64,000 nt of DNA from Gemmatimonadota bacterium (GTDB lineage Bacteria; Gemmatimonadota; Gemmatimonadetes; Gemmatimonadales; GWC2-71-9), in the NCBI GenBank assembly GCA_003222085.1, contig QHUK01000029.1, forward strand, positions 1 to 64,000, in the 5' to 3' direction. This document shows positions 32,328-40,689 of this stretch, piece after piece. The translations under genes and the position numbers were made by a program. Each line of letters opens with the position of its first letter. Positions within the stretch are counted from its first letter, which is position 1. The notes beneath the pieces are model-generated. The model did no database searches and had not been told where the DNA came from. It worked only from the letters and a program-made list of their open reading frames with translations.

Positions 32328-35300
32328 TTAGAACCCTGGGATGAGGCTGACCTCGGCCAACCACCCCTTGGCGGGCCGTTGAAACGGCCGCACGACGTCG
32401 AGCTCACCGATGGCGAACCCCAAGAGATTGGCCCGCAGCGCCACCCCCGCGCTCGATACCCCCGGCCGGTGCCCGCCGAAGAACGTCGGGCGGTCGCTCT
32501 CGGTCCAGGCGACGCCGGCGTCCGCGAAGATCGCCGCCTCGAGCGGGAACGCCCCGTAGTACCCACCGCCGATGCCCAGCACCCCCAACAGGGGGAATCG
32601 CAACTCGGCGTTCGCCACCAGCATCCGGCTGCCGAGCAGGCGATCGAACGCCGGGCAGCCGCCATTCGGCGACGGGGAGCATTCACTCGGGTCGAAGGAG
32701 CCGTTGTCGTAGCCGCGCACCAGGCCCGGATAGCCGAGGAACAGCGGGCCGAGTCGCGGGTCCTCGCCGTCGCGCCCGTAGCGTCCCACGTGCAGCAGCC
32801 GCGCGGCGACGGTCCAGGGCCGTACCGGCATGAAGTAGCGCCGGTAATCGGCGATGGCGGTGGTCGTCGTGATCGATCCCGTCATCTGCTGGACGTCAAG
32901 TCGGTAGCGCTGGCCCAAGACGGGGCTGGTCGCGCCGAAATACGAATTGTCGTACACCAACGCCACGTCCGACACCATCAGGTTGAGCGCCGCGGGAGAG
33001 GGCAGCGTCACGGTGGAGTCGAGCAACAGCTGACCAGTGGTGACCGAGAACGCCTGAGTCTCGAGCTGCTGATCGAACGAGATCCGCTCGTACCCGAGGC
33101 TCATTTCCACCCGCTGCACCCGGCTGAACGGGTAGGCGAGGAGGCCGGCGATCGAGCGGTTCGTCTGCCGCTGCAAGTAGACCTGCTGCACATACGTCGT
33201 ATCCACGAAGCCCGCGGCATAGCCCCCGGTGACGTACGGCACCTGCTGCGCGAACACGCCCCAGTTCAACCGCCGGCTCTGGTCCTGGTAGCCGACGAGC
33301 GCCGACAGGTCCTTGAGCCCGCCGTTCACTTGAAATCCGGTGATGAGGTTGTGATCGCCGAGCAGGTCGCTGAAAAACAGCGCCGTCCCGCCGCCCACGT
33401 ACGCGCCGTAGCGGTCGGCCCCGATCGCGAGGGTCGGCGGGGCGACGTACGAAAGGGACAGCTTGGAATGATACGGCGCGACCGGGAAGGCCGCCTCCGG
33501 GGGAAGGCCCGTCTCGGCATCGGCCAACTTGAGCAGCAGGGTCGGGTCCGGGGCGTCGGCCGGCGGCAGCACGGCGGCGCGCGTAGCGCTCAGGTCCACG
33601 GGCCGACCGCCGACGAGCTTCTCGCCCGCGTCGATCGCATAGAGGCGGTGCGCACCTCCTTCGTAGGCGGTGAACACCAGCCGGCCGCCGCGCTGCGCCA
33701 CTGAGATCACCGGGCTCAAGGCGGTGATGCCGCTCGCCCCGGTCGTCACGTCGGTCACCTGCTGGATCATCCCGCTCACCACATCCATGCGGTACACGTT
33801 GCTGATGCCATCGTGGTCTGACACGAAATAGAGGTTCGCGCCGTTCGGGCTCCATTGTGGGTTGATGTGCTTGCCTGTCGTGAACCCGGGAAGCGGGCTG
33901 ATTCGGCCGGTGGCGACGTCATAGAGCGCCAGGCGATACGCGCCGAACCGCAGGTCGCGGAGCGTCGTGGAAAACCGATCGGTCACGAAGGCGATCGTCT
34001 TGCCGTCGGGCGACCACGCGGGCTGCAGGTCGGCGAACGGATCGTCGGTGACGCGGCGCAGCGCGCCCGCGTCGAGGTCGTAGACGAACAGGTCCGACAC
34101 GCCGCCCGCGAGCGCGGAGAACGCGATGGCACGCCCGTCGGGGGACCAGGTCGGGGTGAAGATTTCTCCCAGTTTGGGAAGCGGGATCTCGCGCTCGATC
34201 CGGTCGTGCTCGAGGTCGAGCACGGTGAGCACGGGCCGGCCCTTGGCGATGGCGCCGAACGCGAAGCGTCGTCCGGTGGCATCCCACGCGCCGCTCGACG
34301 AGATGAACTCGAGGCTTTCGTAGTGCGCGTCGACCGAGGTGCGCACCAGCGAGCGCTCGACCTTCCCGGTGACCGCATCGGCCACGTACAGCTCCACCGC
34401 GAACAACCCGCGATCGGAAAAGAATGCCACGCGCCGCCCGTCCGGGCTTACCGCCGGCGCGATGTTCATCCGCGCCTCTGTTTGCTGCCCTTCGAGGACG
34501 CGGCCGAATGCGGCGGCCGGCCGCGTGGCCGCCTCCACGGGGGCGGCCCATTCGCGGATGGCGGTGTGCCACTGCTTCACGAGGGTGTCAGGTCGCGTAC
34601 CCGTGACCTCCGCGAGGGCGTGCGCCACGTCGCCCGAGCGGCCGGCCGCCCGCAGCATGTCGCCGATCGCCTGGTCGCCGTAGCGCGCGGCCAGGTAGGC
34701 GAGAAACGCCTGGCCGTAGCGGTACGGGAAGTAGCGCGGATCCTCGAGCTGGCGGAGGTTCGGGAGCCGGTTCTGGCGGGCCGCGTCCCGGAGCCACATC
34801 GCCGTGTTCGCGTCGACGGGACCGAGCGACAGGTATTCCGCCATGCCTTCGATGAACCACAGCGGCAGGCGCGCGGCCGTGGGAATGGCCGCGAGCCCAC
34901 CCCGCCCCTGCCCCGTGATGTCGTATTGAAAGGCGTGCACCAGCTCATGGCCGAGCACATGATCCGTCTCCGCGAGGGGCCCCGCGAGGGGCATCACGAT
35001 CCGCCGCTTCAGGGCTTCGGTGACGCCGCCCGTGCCCTCGCCGATGTCGCCCTCGATCGCGTTGGTCTGCTCGAAGTGGGGGTGGCTCGCGTACACGATG
35101 AGGGTCTGCACGCCGCGCAGCTGGTGCCCCAGCGTCGCCGCGTGCCGGGCGTACCAGCGCTCCGCCATCCGCGCGACGAGCGGCGCGGCGGCGGCCTCCT
35201 CAGGATAGAAGTAGACCTCGAAATGCTTGGTGCGGAGCAGCTCGAAGCGGAACGCTTCGTACCGAACCTTGTTCCGCCCGAAGTACTGTGCCGTCGCCGG

Positions 35301-35375
35301 CGGCGGGACCGTCGCGAGCTCCAGGGCGGCAAGAGCGAGCACCCCGGCCCGACACAGCCGGCGGGGAGCGAGCAT
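32328..35375 (-). CDS. Fusion of gluzincin peptidase, PD40 beta-propeller and Omp85/BamA-type barrel
   Basis: 1015 residues. A signal peptide ends TAQ at ~30. Residues ~35-280 are a peptidase-MA-like domain: HFEVYFYPEEAAA, then HELVH at 143-147 with FIEGMAEYLS at ~174-182 giving the third zinc ligand. Residues ~300-600 hold PD40/TolB-like blades (NIAPAVSPDGRRVAFFSDRG, TPTWSPDGRAIAFSA, QPAWSPDGKTIAFVTD, NPQWSPNGANLYFVSD). Residues ~660-1015 are a bacterial-surface-antigen/Omp85 C-terminal barrel, with FLGYPGLVRGYDNGSF (the VRGY motif of BamA loop 6) and a final VSLIPGF. No POTRA domains are seen. The zinc site looks intact. The protein would thus place a protease and a propeller in the periplasm, tethered to an outer-membrane barrel. 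ATG 35375. Confidence 0.9.
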   Translation of the reverse strand: MLAPRRLCRAGVLALAALELATVPPPATAQYFGRNKVRYEAFRFELLRTKHFEVYFYPEEAAAAPLVARMAERWYARHAATLGHQLRGVQTLIVYASHPHFEQTNAIEGDIGEGTGGVTEALKRRIVMPLAGPLAETDHVLGHELVHAFQYDITGQGRGGLAAIPTAARLPLWFIEGMAEYLSLGPVDANTAMWLRDAARQNRLPNLRQLEDPRYFPYRYGQAFLAYLAARYGDQAIGDMLRAAGRSGDVAHALAEVTGTRPDTLVKQWHTAIREWAAPVEAATRPAAAFGRVLEGQQTEARMNIAPAVSPDGRRVAFFSDRGLFAVELYVADAVTGKVERSLVRTSVDAHYESLEFISSSGAWDATGRRFAFGAIAKGRPVLTVLDLEHDRIEREIPLPKLGEIFTPTWSPDGRAIAFSALAGGVSDLFVYDLDAGALRRVTDDPFADLQPAWSPDGKTIAFVTDRFSTTLRDLRFGAYRLALYDVATGRISPLPGFTTGKHINPQWSPNGANLYFVSDHDGISNVYRMDVVSGMIQQVTDVTTGASGITALSPVISVAQRGGRLVFTAYEGGAHRLYAIDAGEKLVGGRPVDLSATRAAVLPPADAPDPTLLLKLADAETGLPPEAAFPVAPYHSKLSLSYVAPPTLAIGADRYGAYVGGGTALFFSDLLGDHNLITGFQVNGGLKDLSALVGYQDQSRRLNWGVFAQQVPYVTGGYAAGFVDTTYVQQVYLQRQTNRSIAGLLAYPFSRVQRVEMSLGYERISFDQQLETQAFSVTTGQLLLDSTVTLPSPAALNLMVSDVALVYDNSYFGATSPVLGQRYRLDVQQMTGSITTTTAIADYRRYFMPVRPWTVAARLLHVGRYGRDGEDPRLGPLFLGYPGLVRGYDNGSFDPSECSPSPNGGCPAFDRLLGSRMLVANAELRFPLLGVLGIGGGYYGAFPLEAAIFADAGVAWTESDRPTFFGGHRPGVSSAGVALRANLLGFAIGELDVVRPFQRPAKGWLAEVSLIPGF

Positions 35376-35429
35376 ACGCCGCGAAGTTAGCGCGGGTACC
35401 GGCGTGATCAAGCAACACAATGTGCAACG

Positions 35430-36749
35430 TCAGCGCAGCAGGCGCGAGACCGTGTAGATCGCGAGCCCCACCAGACCTCCGACGAGCGTCCCGTTGATCC
35501 GGACGAACTGCAGGTCTCTTCCCACGGCCAGCTCGAAGCGGCGCGAGGTCGCCTCCGGGTCCCAACCGGCGACCGTCTGGGCGATCAAGTCCCCGATCTC
35601 GTGGCGATAGCGCTCCACGGCCGTGGCCGCGAGGTCGATCACCACGTCGTCGATCTCGGCGAGCAGCGCCTCGTTCGTCAGCAGCGCCGCGCCGAACTCG
35701 CTCAGGCCGCGCTCCAGCGGCCCGGGCGCGCGTCCCCCGTCCGCCCGGGTCGCGTAGGCGACAATCGCGCGGCGGGTCGCCTCCCACAGGCGAGTGGACA
35801 AGTCCGCGAGGGACGGGTCCGCGAGCCATTCCTCTTTCAGCGCCTCCGCCTTGGCGATCACGTCGGGGGCGTGCTGCAGCCGGTCGACGAAGTCCCGCAG
35901 CGCCGTGTCGAACGCCGCCCGCAGGGGGTGATACGGGTCGGCGCCGATGTCCTTCAGGAGACTCTCGACGGTGCCGATGATGCGCTGGAAGATCTGGTCG
36001 TCCACGACGCCCGGCACCCACCACGGGCTCTCCGCCCGCACCTTGTCCCGGATGACGTCGCGGTTATCACGGACCGCTTCGGCGGCGAGGCGGACCGCCT
36101 CGTTGAGCAGCGCCTGATGGCGGTCATCGGCGAGGACCAGTGCAAGAGTCTTGCCGAGCGCCGGGGCGACTCGCGTCGCGCGGAGACGGGCGCTCACGAC
36201 TTCGTGCACCAGCTCTCGCACGTCTTCGTCGGGCAGCGCCTCGAGCGTCTTCGCGAGACCGCCCGCGATCTGGTGCGCGATGCCCCGGCTGTGCTCGGGA
36301 TCGGCGAGCCACCGGGCGGCGCGCTCGGCGGGCCGCACTGCCCGCAGGTTGGCGGCAATGACGTCGCGGGACAGGAAGTGATTCTGGACGAAGGTGCCCA
36401 GGATCCGGCCGATCCGCTCCTTGCGCGTGGCCACGATGGCGGTGTGCGGAATCGGCAGGCCGAGCGGATGGCGGAACAGCGCCGTGACGGCGAACCAGTC
36501 GGCTAGCCCGCCTACCAGCGACGCTTCCGCTGTGGCGCGAACGTAACCGAGCCAGGGGTATTGAGCCTCGAACGCGCTCGCGCCCGCGAACACCGCGGCC
36601 GCGAGCGCCAGCAGCCCGGTCGCTTGCCGTTTCATCGCGTCGAGCTGTGCTTGACGCACCGCGTCGTCGGGCCGCGACCAGGAGGCGGGGGCGGCTGCGG
36701 TGGGAACGGGAGAAGGAGGGGGAGCGGGGGAAGCCGGAGTCGTCGTCAC
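35430..36749 (-). CDS. DUF445 (YjiN-like) membrane protein
   Basis: 439 residues. After a Pro/Ala-rich lead, TM1 (LLALAAAVFAGASAFE) and the family block WLGYVRATAEASLVGGLADWFAVTALFRHPLGLPIPHTAIVATRKERIGRILGTFVQNHFL are clear. A long helical central region follows, and a C-terminal hydrophobic helix (INGTLVGGLVGLAIYTVSRLL) ends the protein. YjiN and relatives are inner-membrane proteins of unknown role. GTG 36749. It runs in the same direction as the upstream Clp-fold protease gene, 25 bases apart, suggesting co-transcription. Confidence 0.9.
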   Translation of the reverse strand: MTTTPASPAPPPSPVPTAAAPASWSRPDDAVRQAQLDAMKRQATGLLALAAAVFAGASAFEAQYPWLGYVRATAEASLVGGLADWFAVTALFRHPLGLPIPHTAIVATRKERIGRILGTFVQNHFLSRDVIAANLRAVRPAERAARWLADPEHSRGIAHQIAGGLAKTLEALPDEDVRELVHEVVSARLRATRVAPALGKTLALVLADDRHQALLNEAVRLAAEAVRDNRDVIRDKVRAESPWWVPGVVDDQIFQRIIGTVESLLKDIGADPYHPLRAAFDTALRDFVDRLQHAPDVIAKAEALKEEWLADPSLADLSTRLWEATRRAIVAYATRADGGRAPGPLERGLSEFGAALLTNEALLAEIDDVVIDLAATAVERYRHEIGDLIAQTVAGWDPEATSRRFELAVGRDLQFVRINGTLVGGLVGLAIYTVSRLLR

Positions 36750-36774
36750 CGACCAATGATAACACGGGCCGGGA

Positions 36775-37611
36775 TCAGCTTCGTGGTGCCGGCGCGCCGT
36801 CGGAGCGCCGGGGCATCGGGAGGTATTCGACCGTCGGTTGGCGCCGCACCGCCTGCGGGTACAGGCTCATCAGCAGCAGAAACTCGGGCGGAATGTCGTT
36901 CCGGACCGGCAGACCCAAGCCCTGGGCGGACTCGTACGTGATCGGGTGGTCGTGCGTCCAGGTGCCTTCGGAGAACAGGCGGGCGAGCTCGTCCGCCTTG
37001 CCGTTCTCGCTGAACTTGTCGGCCAACAGCTCGCGTACGCTGTCCCGCACCTGCGCGATGGCCTTCTCACTCTGGTCGGCGAGGATGAGGGTCTGGTCGT
37101 CCAGCTCCGCGACCGGCTTTTTCGCGACGGCCTTGAGAATCGAGGCCGCCGGGTACTGCCCCACCTGCGGATCGACCGGCCCGACGGCGTGCTCGCTCAT
37201 CACGATCTCGTCTGCCGCCAGAGCGATCAGCGTTCCGCCGGACATGGCGTAATGCGGCACGACGGCCGTGACCTTCCCCTTGTGCTTATGGATCGCCCGC
37301 GCGATCTGGAGCGCGGCCAGCACCAGTCCTCCCGGCGTGTGCAGCACGATGTCCAGCGGCACGGCCGGGTCCGTGAGATGAATGGCCCGCAGGACCTCTT
37401 CCGAATCGTTTACATCGATGTAGCGGAAGACAGGAAAGCCCAGGATGCTCATCGTTTCCTGGCGGTGCACCAGCAGAATGACCCGGGACTTCCGCTGACG
37501 CTCGATCCTGGCGATCAGGCGTTGGCGCGCCGCCTCGAGCCAGCGCTGCCGCAGGAGTGGTTGCAGCGCCGAAAGCATGAAGAACAGCCAGAGCAGATCG
37601 GTGGGCGTCAT
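36775..37611 (-). CDS. Membrane-anchored SDH/Clp-fold serine protease-like protein
   Basis: 278 residues. An N-terminal hydrophobic helix (LLWLFFMLSALQPLL) anchors a ClpP/crotonase-like domain: VPLDIVLHTPGGLVLAALQIARAIHKHKGKVTAVVPHYAMSGGTLIALAADEIVMSEHAVGPVDPQVG. TPGG forms the oxyanion region and the Ser of AMSGGT the nucleophile, as in the serine dehydrogenase proteinase (PF01972) and SppA groups. Members cleave membrane-associated peptides. The gene lies between BON-domain and DUF445 genes on one strand; a hairpin at 37686-37720 separates it from the BON gene. Confidence 0.87.
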   Translation of the reverse strand: MTPTDLLWLFFMLSALQPLLRQRWLEAARQRLIARIERQRKSRVILLVHRQETMSILGFPVFRYIDVNDSEEVLRAIHLTDPAVPLDIVLHTPGGLVLAALQIARAIHKHKGKVTAVVPHYAMSGGTLIALAADEIVMSEHAVGPVDPQVGQYPAASILKAVAKKPVAELDDQTLILADQSEKAIAQVRDSVRELLADKFSENGKADELARLFSEGTWTHDHPITYESAQGLGLPVRNDIPPEFLLLMSLYPQAVRRQPTVEYLPMPRRSDGAPAPRS

Positions 37612-37685
37612 ACGTCGGGCGTTACTCCTCGCGAACCCTCGTCCCCTGCCCCCCTTCCATCCCAGGAGATGTAGTCCTCACCGGG

Positions 37686-37720
37686 GCAAAGCGCGAGGGC
37701 CAACGGCCCTCACGCTTTGC
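37686..37720 (-). terminator. Hairpin after the BON-domain gene
   Basis: GCAAAGCG-C-GAGGGCC (37686-37701), loop AAC, GGCCCTC-A-CGCTTTGC (37705-37720): fifteen paired positions and one mismatch. It lies between two minus-strand genes and probably ends the BON transcript. No clear T-tract on that strand. Confidence 0.7.
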
Positions 37721-37741
37721 TCCTTCTCCTGCTTACGGCCA

Positions 37742-38413
37742 TCACACCGCGGCGTACGCGTAAGGATCCACGGTGAGCCGGTTGTCCACCTCCGTAATGC
37801 CCGGGGCGTTGCGGGCGGCGCGCTCGGCGTCGCGCATCTCCGCATAGGCTCGCACGGTGCCCCGCAGGATCGCCTTGCTTCCCTCGATCTCGACGGTGAT
37901 GTGATCTGCGTCGAACTCAGCGCCGCGCTGCAGCGCTTCCTTGATCTTCACCTTGACGTCCGCCGAGGTGGGCCGGGCCTTCACCGTGATGAGGTTCGAC
38001 ACGCCCTGGACGCCCGTGAGATAGCGGACGGCGCGCTCCGCCGCCTCCTTCTGGTAGTACCAGTCCACGTCGCCCTCGAGCGTGAGCCACCCTTTCTCCA
38101 CCTTCACCTTTATGCGCTCGTTGGGCACCGACACGTGCCACTTGAGCGCGTCCAGCGCCGCCCGCGCAATGTCGGGATCCGGCCGCGACGAGCCCAAAGG
38201 CAGCTTTACCTCGATGTCGTTCGCCACCGCCTTCACGCCCTTGACGCGGCCGGCGACCCGCTCGGCGGTCCACTTGTCGGCGTAACTGTCCACGAAGCCC
38301 GCCAGGGTGACGACTCCGTCCCGCACGCCGACGGCGATGTCGTCATTCCGCAGGCTCGGTTCCCAGTTCAGCTCATTGACGATGTCCCTCTGCATGTCGC
38401 GATCGCTCTGCAT
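37742..38413 (-). CDS. Protein with three BON domains
   Basis: 223 residues. Three BON repeats follow one another: ~5-72 (MQRDIVNELNWEPSLRNDDIAVGVRDGVVTLAGFVDSYADKWTAERVAGRVKGVKAVANDIEV), ~80-148 (DIARAALDALKWHVSVPNERIKVKVEKGWLTLEGDVDW ... GVQGVSNLITV) and ~153-218 (VKVKIKEALQRGAEFDADHITVEIEGSKAILRGTVRAYAEMRDAERAARNAPGITEVDNRLTV). Each keeps the central Gly and the hydrophobic V-T-L-x-G core. BON domains bind phospholipid and are common in OsmY-type stress proteins, but no signal peptide is present, so this one should be cytoplasmic. Function in membrane stress is inferred only. Confidence 0.9.
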   Translation of the reverse strand: MQSDRDMQRDIVNELNWEPSLRNDDIAVGVRDGVVTLAGFVDSYADKWTAERVAGRVKGVKAVANDIEVKLPLGSSRPDPDIARAALDALKWHVSVPNERIKVKVEKGWLTLEGDVDWYYQKEAAERAVRYLTGVQGVSNLITVKARPTSADVKVKIKEALQRGAEFDADHITVEIEGSKAILRGTVRAYAEMRDAERAARNAPGITEVDNRLTVDPYAYAAV

Positions 38414-38515
38414 AGGTCCTCCTCAGAGTGCAGTTGTGACGAGCCGAGCCCAGCGCCCGGCCCGCATCGCGCCGCCCTAGCAACCGGCGTGCCGGCCTTG
38501 GCCGGGCTCCCGTTG

Positions 38516-38606
38516 TCAAGGTGGCAAGGCGCCTCGCTCAACCTGGCAAGACCGGCTGTCAACTTTGCCGAGTAGCGGCTGCCGCGAGTTGGCATACAGT
38601 CTGCCC
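38516..38606 (+). promoter_or_regulatory. Candidate sigma54 promoter with upstream tandem repeats for the PsiE-like gene
   Basis: TTGGCATACAGTCTGCC (38589-38605) has GG and GC exactly ten bases apart, as in -24/-12 sigma54 promoters, though TGGCAT and CTGC are imperfect. Upstream, TCAA-N2-TGGCAAG occurs at 38516-38528 and 38538-38550, with a degenerate third copy (TCAACTTTGCC) at 38559. The spacing is 22 and 21 bases, which would suit tandem activator sites. The CTGTCAA at 38556 resembles a PHO-box half-site. Confidence 0.4.
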
Positions 38607-38637
38607 GCAGGCGAAAAGGTCGAGGAGGCGAACCGTC

Positions 38638-39147
38638 ATGCTGAAACACCTGCCCCGCAACTGGGTCGACATCCGCAGAGACTGGCCGCTGCTCACGCTC
38701 AATCAGCGGCTGGAGGCTTTCGTCGCGTTCCTGCTGACCCTGGTGATCGACGTGGTCATCCTCATCGCGCTCTACCGCCTGGTCGTGAGCGTGGTCGACA
38801 CCCTGTTGCTGCAGACGCTCAACCCCCTCGAGCACGCGGTATTTCAGCGGGTGTTCGGTGAGATCATGACGCTCTTGATCGCCCTCGAGTTCAATCACAC
38901 GATGCAGTACGTGATCACCCGCGAGCGCGGGATCATTCAGGGGAAGATCGTCATCCTCATCGCGCAGCTCGCGCTGGCGAGGAAGGTCATCGTTACCGAT
39001 CCGTACGACGTGCCTCCGACGTCCGTCGCGGCGCTCGCCGCCCTCGCGCTCGCCCTCGGCGCGACCTACTGGCTCATGCGCGACGACCCCACGGGAGGCA
39101 GGGCCGGGCCGCAACACCCGCCAGCCTCAGACGCGCCGCAACCTTAG
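38638..39147 (+). CDS. PsiE-family membrane protein
   Basis: 169 residues with four membrane helices: LEAFVAFLLTLVIDVVILIALYRL, VFGEIMTLLIALEFNHTMQYVI, IIQGKIVILIAQLALARKVIV and [19 protein letters not shown]. The second and third contain the PsiE hallmarks (ALEFNHT and the ARKxI segment). PsiE of Escherichia coli is phosphate-starvation inducible; its biochemical role is unknown. The start is ATG 38638, chosen for GAGGAGG upstream and because the family begins near the first helix. Monocistronic; the upstream region has candidate regulatory repeats. Confidence 0.87.
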   Translation: MLKHLPRNWVDIRRDWPLLTLNQRLEAFVAFLLTLVIDVVILIALYRLVVSVVDTLLLQTLNPLEHAVFQRVFGEIMTLLIALEFNHTMQYVITRERGIIQGKIVILIAQLALARKVIVTDPYDVPPTSVAALAALALALGATYWLMRDDPTGGRAGPQHPPASDAPQP

Positions 39148-39256
39148 GAGTGGGTGTGTCTCCGATGCAACACCACGCGCGCCGCGACCGCGATCCTCCG
39201 GCACGCCCGGGCTCGTCGCCTTCGGCCCGCGAGTTGCAAGTGTTGCTGATGATCTC

Positions 39257-40162
39257 ATGACCGTCACCGCCGCTGCTCCGCCCCTGATTCTGATCGCGGC
39301 GAGTCCAGAGCACTCGCTCACGAGCGTGTTCGCAGGGAGGCACTACGCCCTGGTCCAGGTACCCACCGGTACTCGGGCGCTCGAGTGCGTGCGGGAAGTC
39401 CGGCCGGACGCGATCATCCTCGACGCGAGCCTGCCGGATATGTCGGGCATCGACGCGTGCCTGTTGCTGCACGGCGACCTCCGAATCGGGCAGACGGTGC
39501 CCATCCTCATCCTCGCTCCCACGCAGCCCACACCGGAACAGCGCGTCGCGGCTCTGCGGGCCGGGGTCTGGGATTTTCTCCCATCCCCACCGGATCCCGA
39601 GGAGCTCGTGCTCAGCCTCGAGACCCACCTGCAGGCGAAGCGGAACATCGACGTCGCGATTGCGGGGCTGGTGGATCCGGCGACGGGGCTCCACACCCGC
39701 CCCGCACTGGCCCGCCGGGCCCGGGAGCTCGGCGCGTTGATGTCGCGGGCGCGGGGGGGGCTGGCCTGCGTGGTATTCGCCCTGGAGGCCGGTCCGGCGG
39801 ACCCAAAGGCGGGAAGCCTCCTGGCGCGCAGCGCACGCGTGTCCGATGTCGTTGGGGCGTTGAGTCCGAACGAATTCGCCGTGCTCGCCCCCGGTACCGA
39901 TCACACCGGCGCGGTGAAGCTGGCCCAGCGCATCAGGGGTGCGTTGCGCGACGTGGTCGGCGCCGGCAGCCCCTCCGCTTCCAAGTCGGCGCTCCAGGTC
40001 GGCTACGACGCCGTGAGCAACCTGAAATACTCGCCGATCGACCCCGTCGCGTTGCTCTTGCGAGCCACCACGGCGGTGCGAAACGGCACACCAGAGCCGG
40101 GCTGCCCCTGGATGCGTCGGTTCGACGAGGCCAAGCGCCCTTACAAAGGAGCCGGCGTATGA
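39257..40162 (+). CDS. Receiver domain fused to a degenerate GGDEF domain
   Basis: 301 residues. The receiver domain (~10-130) keeps the phospho-Asp motif (AIILDASLPDMSGIDAC), but the acidic pair is lost (LILIAASPEHS) and the usual Lys near DFL is replaced (DFLPSPPDPEEL). Residues ~140-290 follow the GGDEF fold (DPATGLHTRPALARRA, VVGALSPNEFAVLAPGT), with SPNEF where GGDEF or GGEEF is required. Cyclase activity is therefore unlikely; a binding or scaffolding role is more plausible. Its TGA overlaps the ATG of the next lipoprotein gene, and a TPR-HD-GYP gene follows. Confidence 0.87.
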   Translation: MTVTAAAPPLILIAASPEHSLTSVFAGRHYALVQVPTGTRALECVREVRPDAIILDASLPDMSGIDACLLLHGDLRIGQTVPILILAPTQPTPEQRVAALRAGVWDFLPSPPDPEELVLSLETHLQAKRNIDVAIAGLVDPATGLHTRPALARRARELGALMSRARGGLACVVFALEAGPADPKAGSLLARSARVSDVVGALSPNEFAVLAPGTDHTGAVKLAQRIRGALRDVVGAGSPSASKSALQVGYDAVSNLKYSPIDPVALLLRATTAVRNGTPEPGCPWMRRFDEAKRPYKGAGV

Positions 40163-40689
40163 GAAGGATGCATCTCTGGCCCGCCGTCCTGCTCGCCGCC
40201 GCGGGCGCGATCATTCTCGGCTGTGGGGATCAAACACCACTGGGGGTCACCCCCCGGGCGCAGACACCGCACAGCGACCTGATCGGCGGCGTGGTCGCGC
40301 CGGCGGGCCTCCTCACGTGTCAGCCGCTGCCATATCAGTCCACAACCCAGACGATCGGGCCCGACGGGGGAACGATTCAGATCGGCGCGCATTCGCTCTT
40401 GATCCCTGCGGGCGCGCTCGCGTCTCCGACGACGATCACCGCTGTGGTGGCGCCCGGCACCGTGAACGCCGTGCAGTTCGAGCCTGCGGGCCTGCAGTTC
40501 CAGCAAACAGCGTATCTCACGATGAGCTACGCGAACTGCAACCTGCTCGGCTCGCTCGCCCCGAAACGGATCGCCTATACGACGGACGACCTCCAGATCC
40601 TCGCGTACCTGCGCACGGTGGACGACCCGATCGCGCAACAGGTCACTGGGGAGCTGTACCACTTCTCTGAATATGCCATCGCCTGGTAA
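40159..40689 (+). CDS. Lipoprotein with ZU5-like domain
   Basis: 176 residues. The signal sequence ends in the lipobox AIILGCGDQ, so Cys ~22 should be lipidated. The mature part has TQTIGPDGGTIQIGAHSLLIPAGALASPTTITAVVAPG, which resembles the ZU5 start (xGGxxxxxxxxLxIPxGAL), and then YLTMSYANC and the tail ELYHFSEYAIAW. Coupled to the previous gene by ATGA with AAGGAG upstream. It overlaps the next gene's proposed ATG (40673) by 17 bases. Role unknown; the three genes may act as a signalling group spanning the membrane. Confidence 0.8.
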   Translation: MRRMHLWPAVLLAAAGAIILGCGDQTPLGVTPRAQTPHSDLIGGVVAPAGLLTCQPLPYQSTTQTIGPDGGTIQIGAHSLLIPAGALASPTTITAVVAPGTVNAVQFEPAGLQFQQTAYLTMSYANCNLLGSLAPKRIAYTTDDLQILAYLRTVDDPIAQQVTGELYHFSEYAIAW

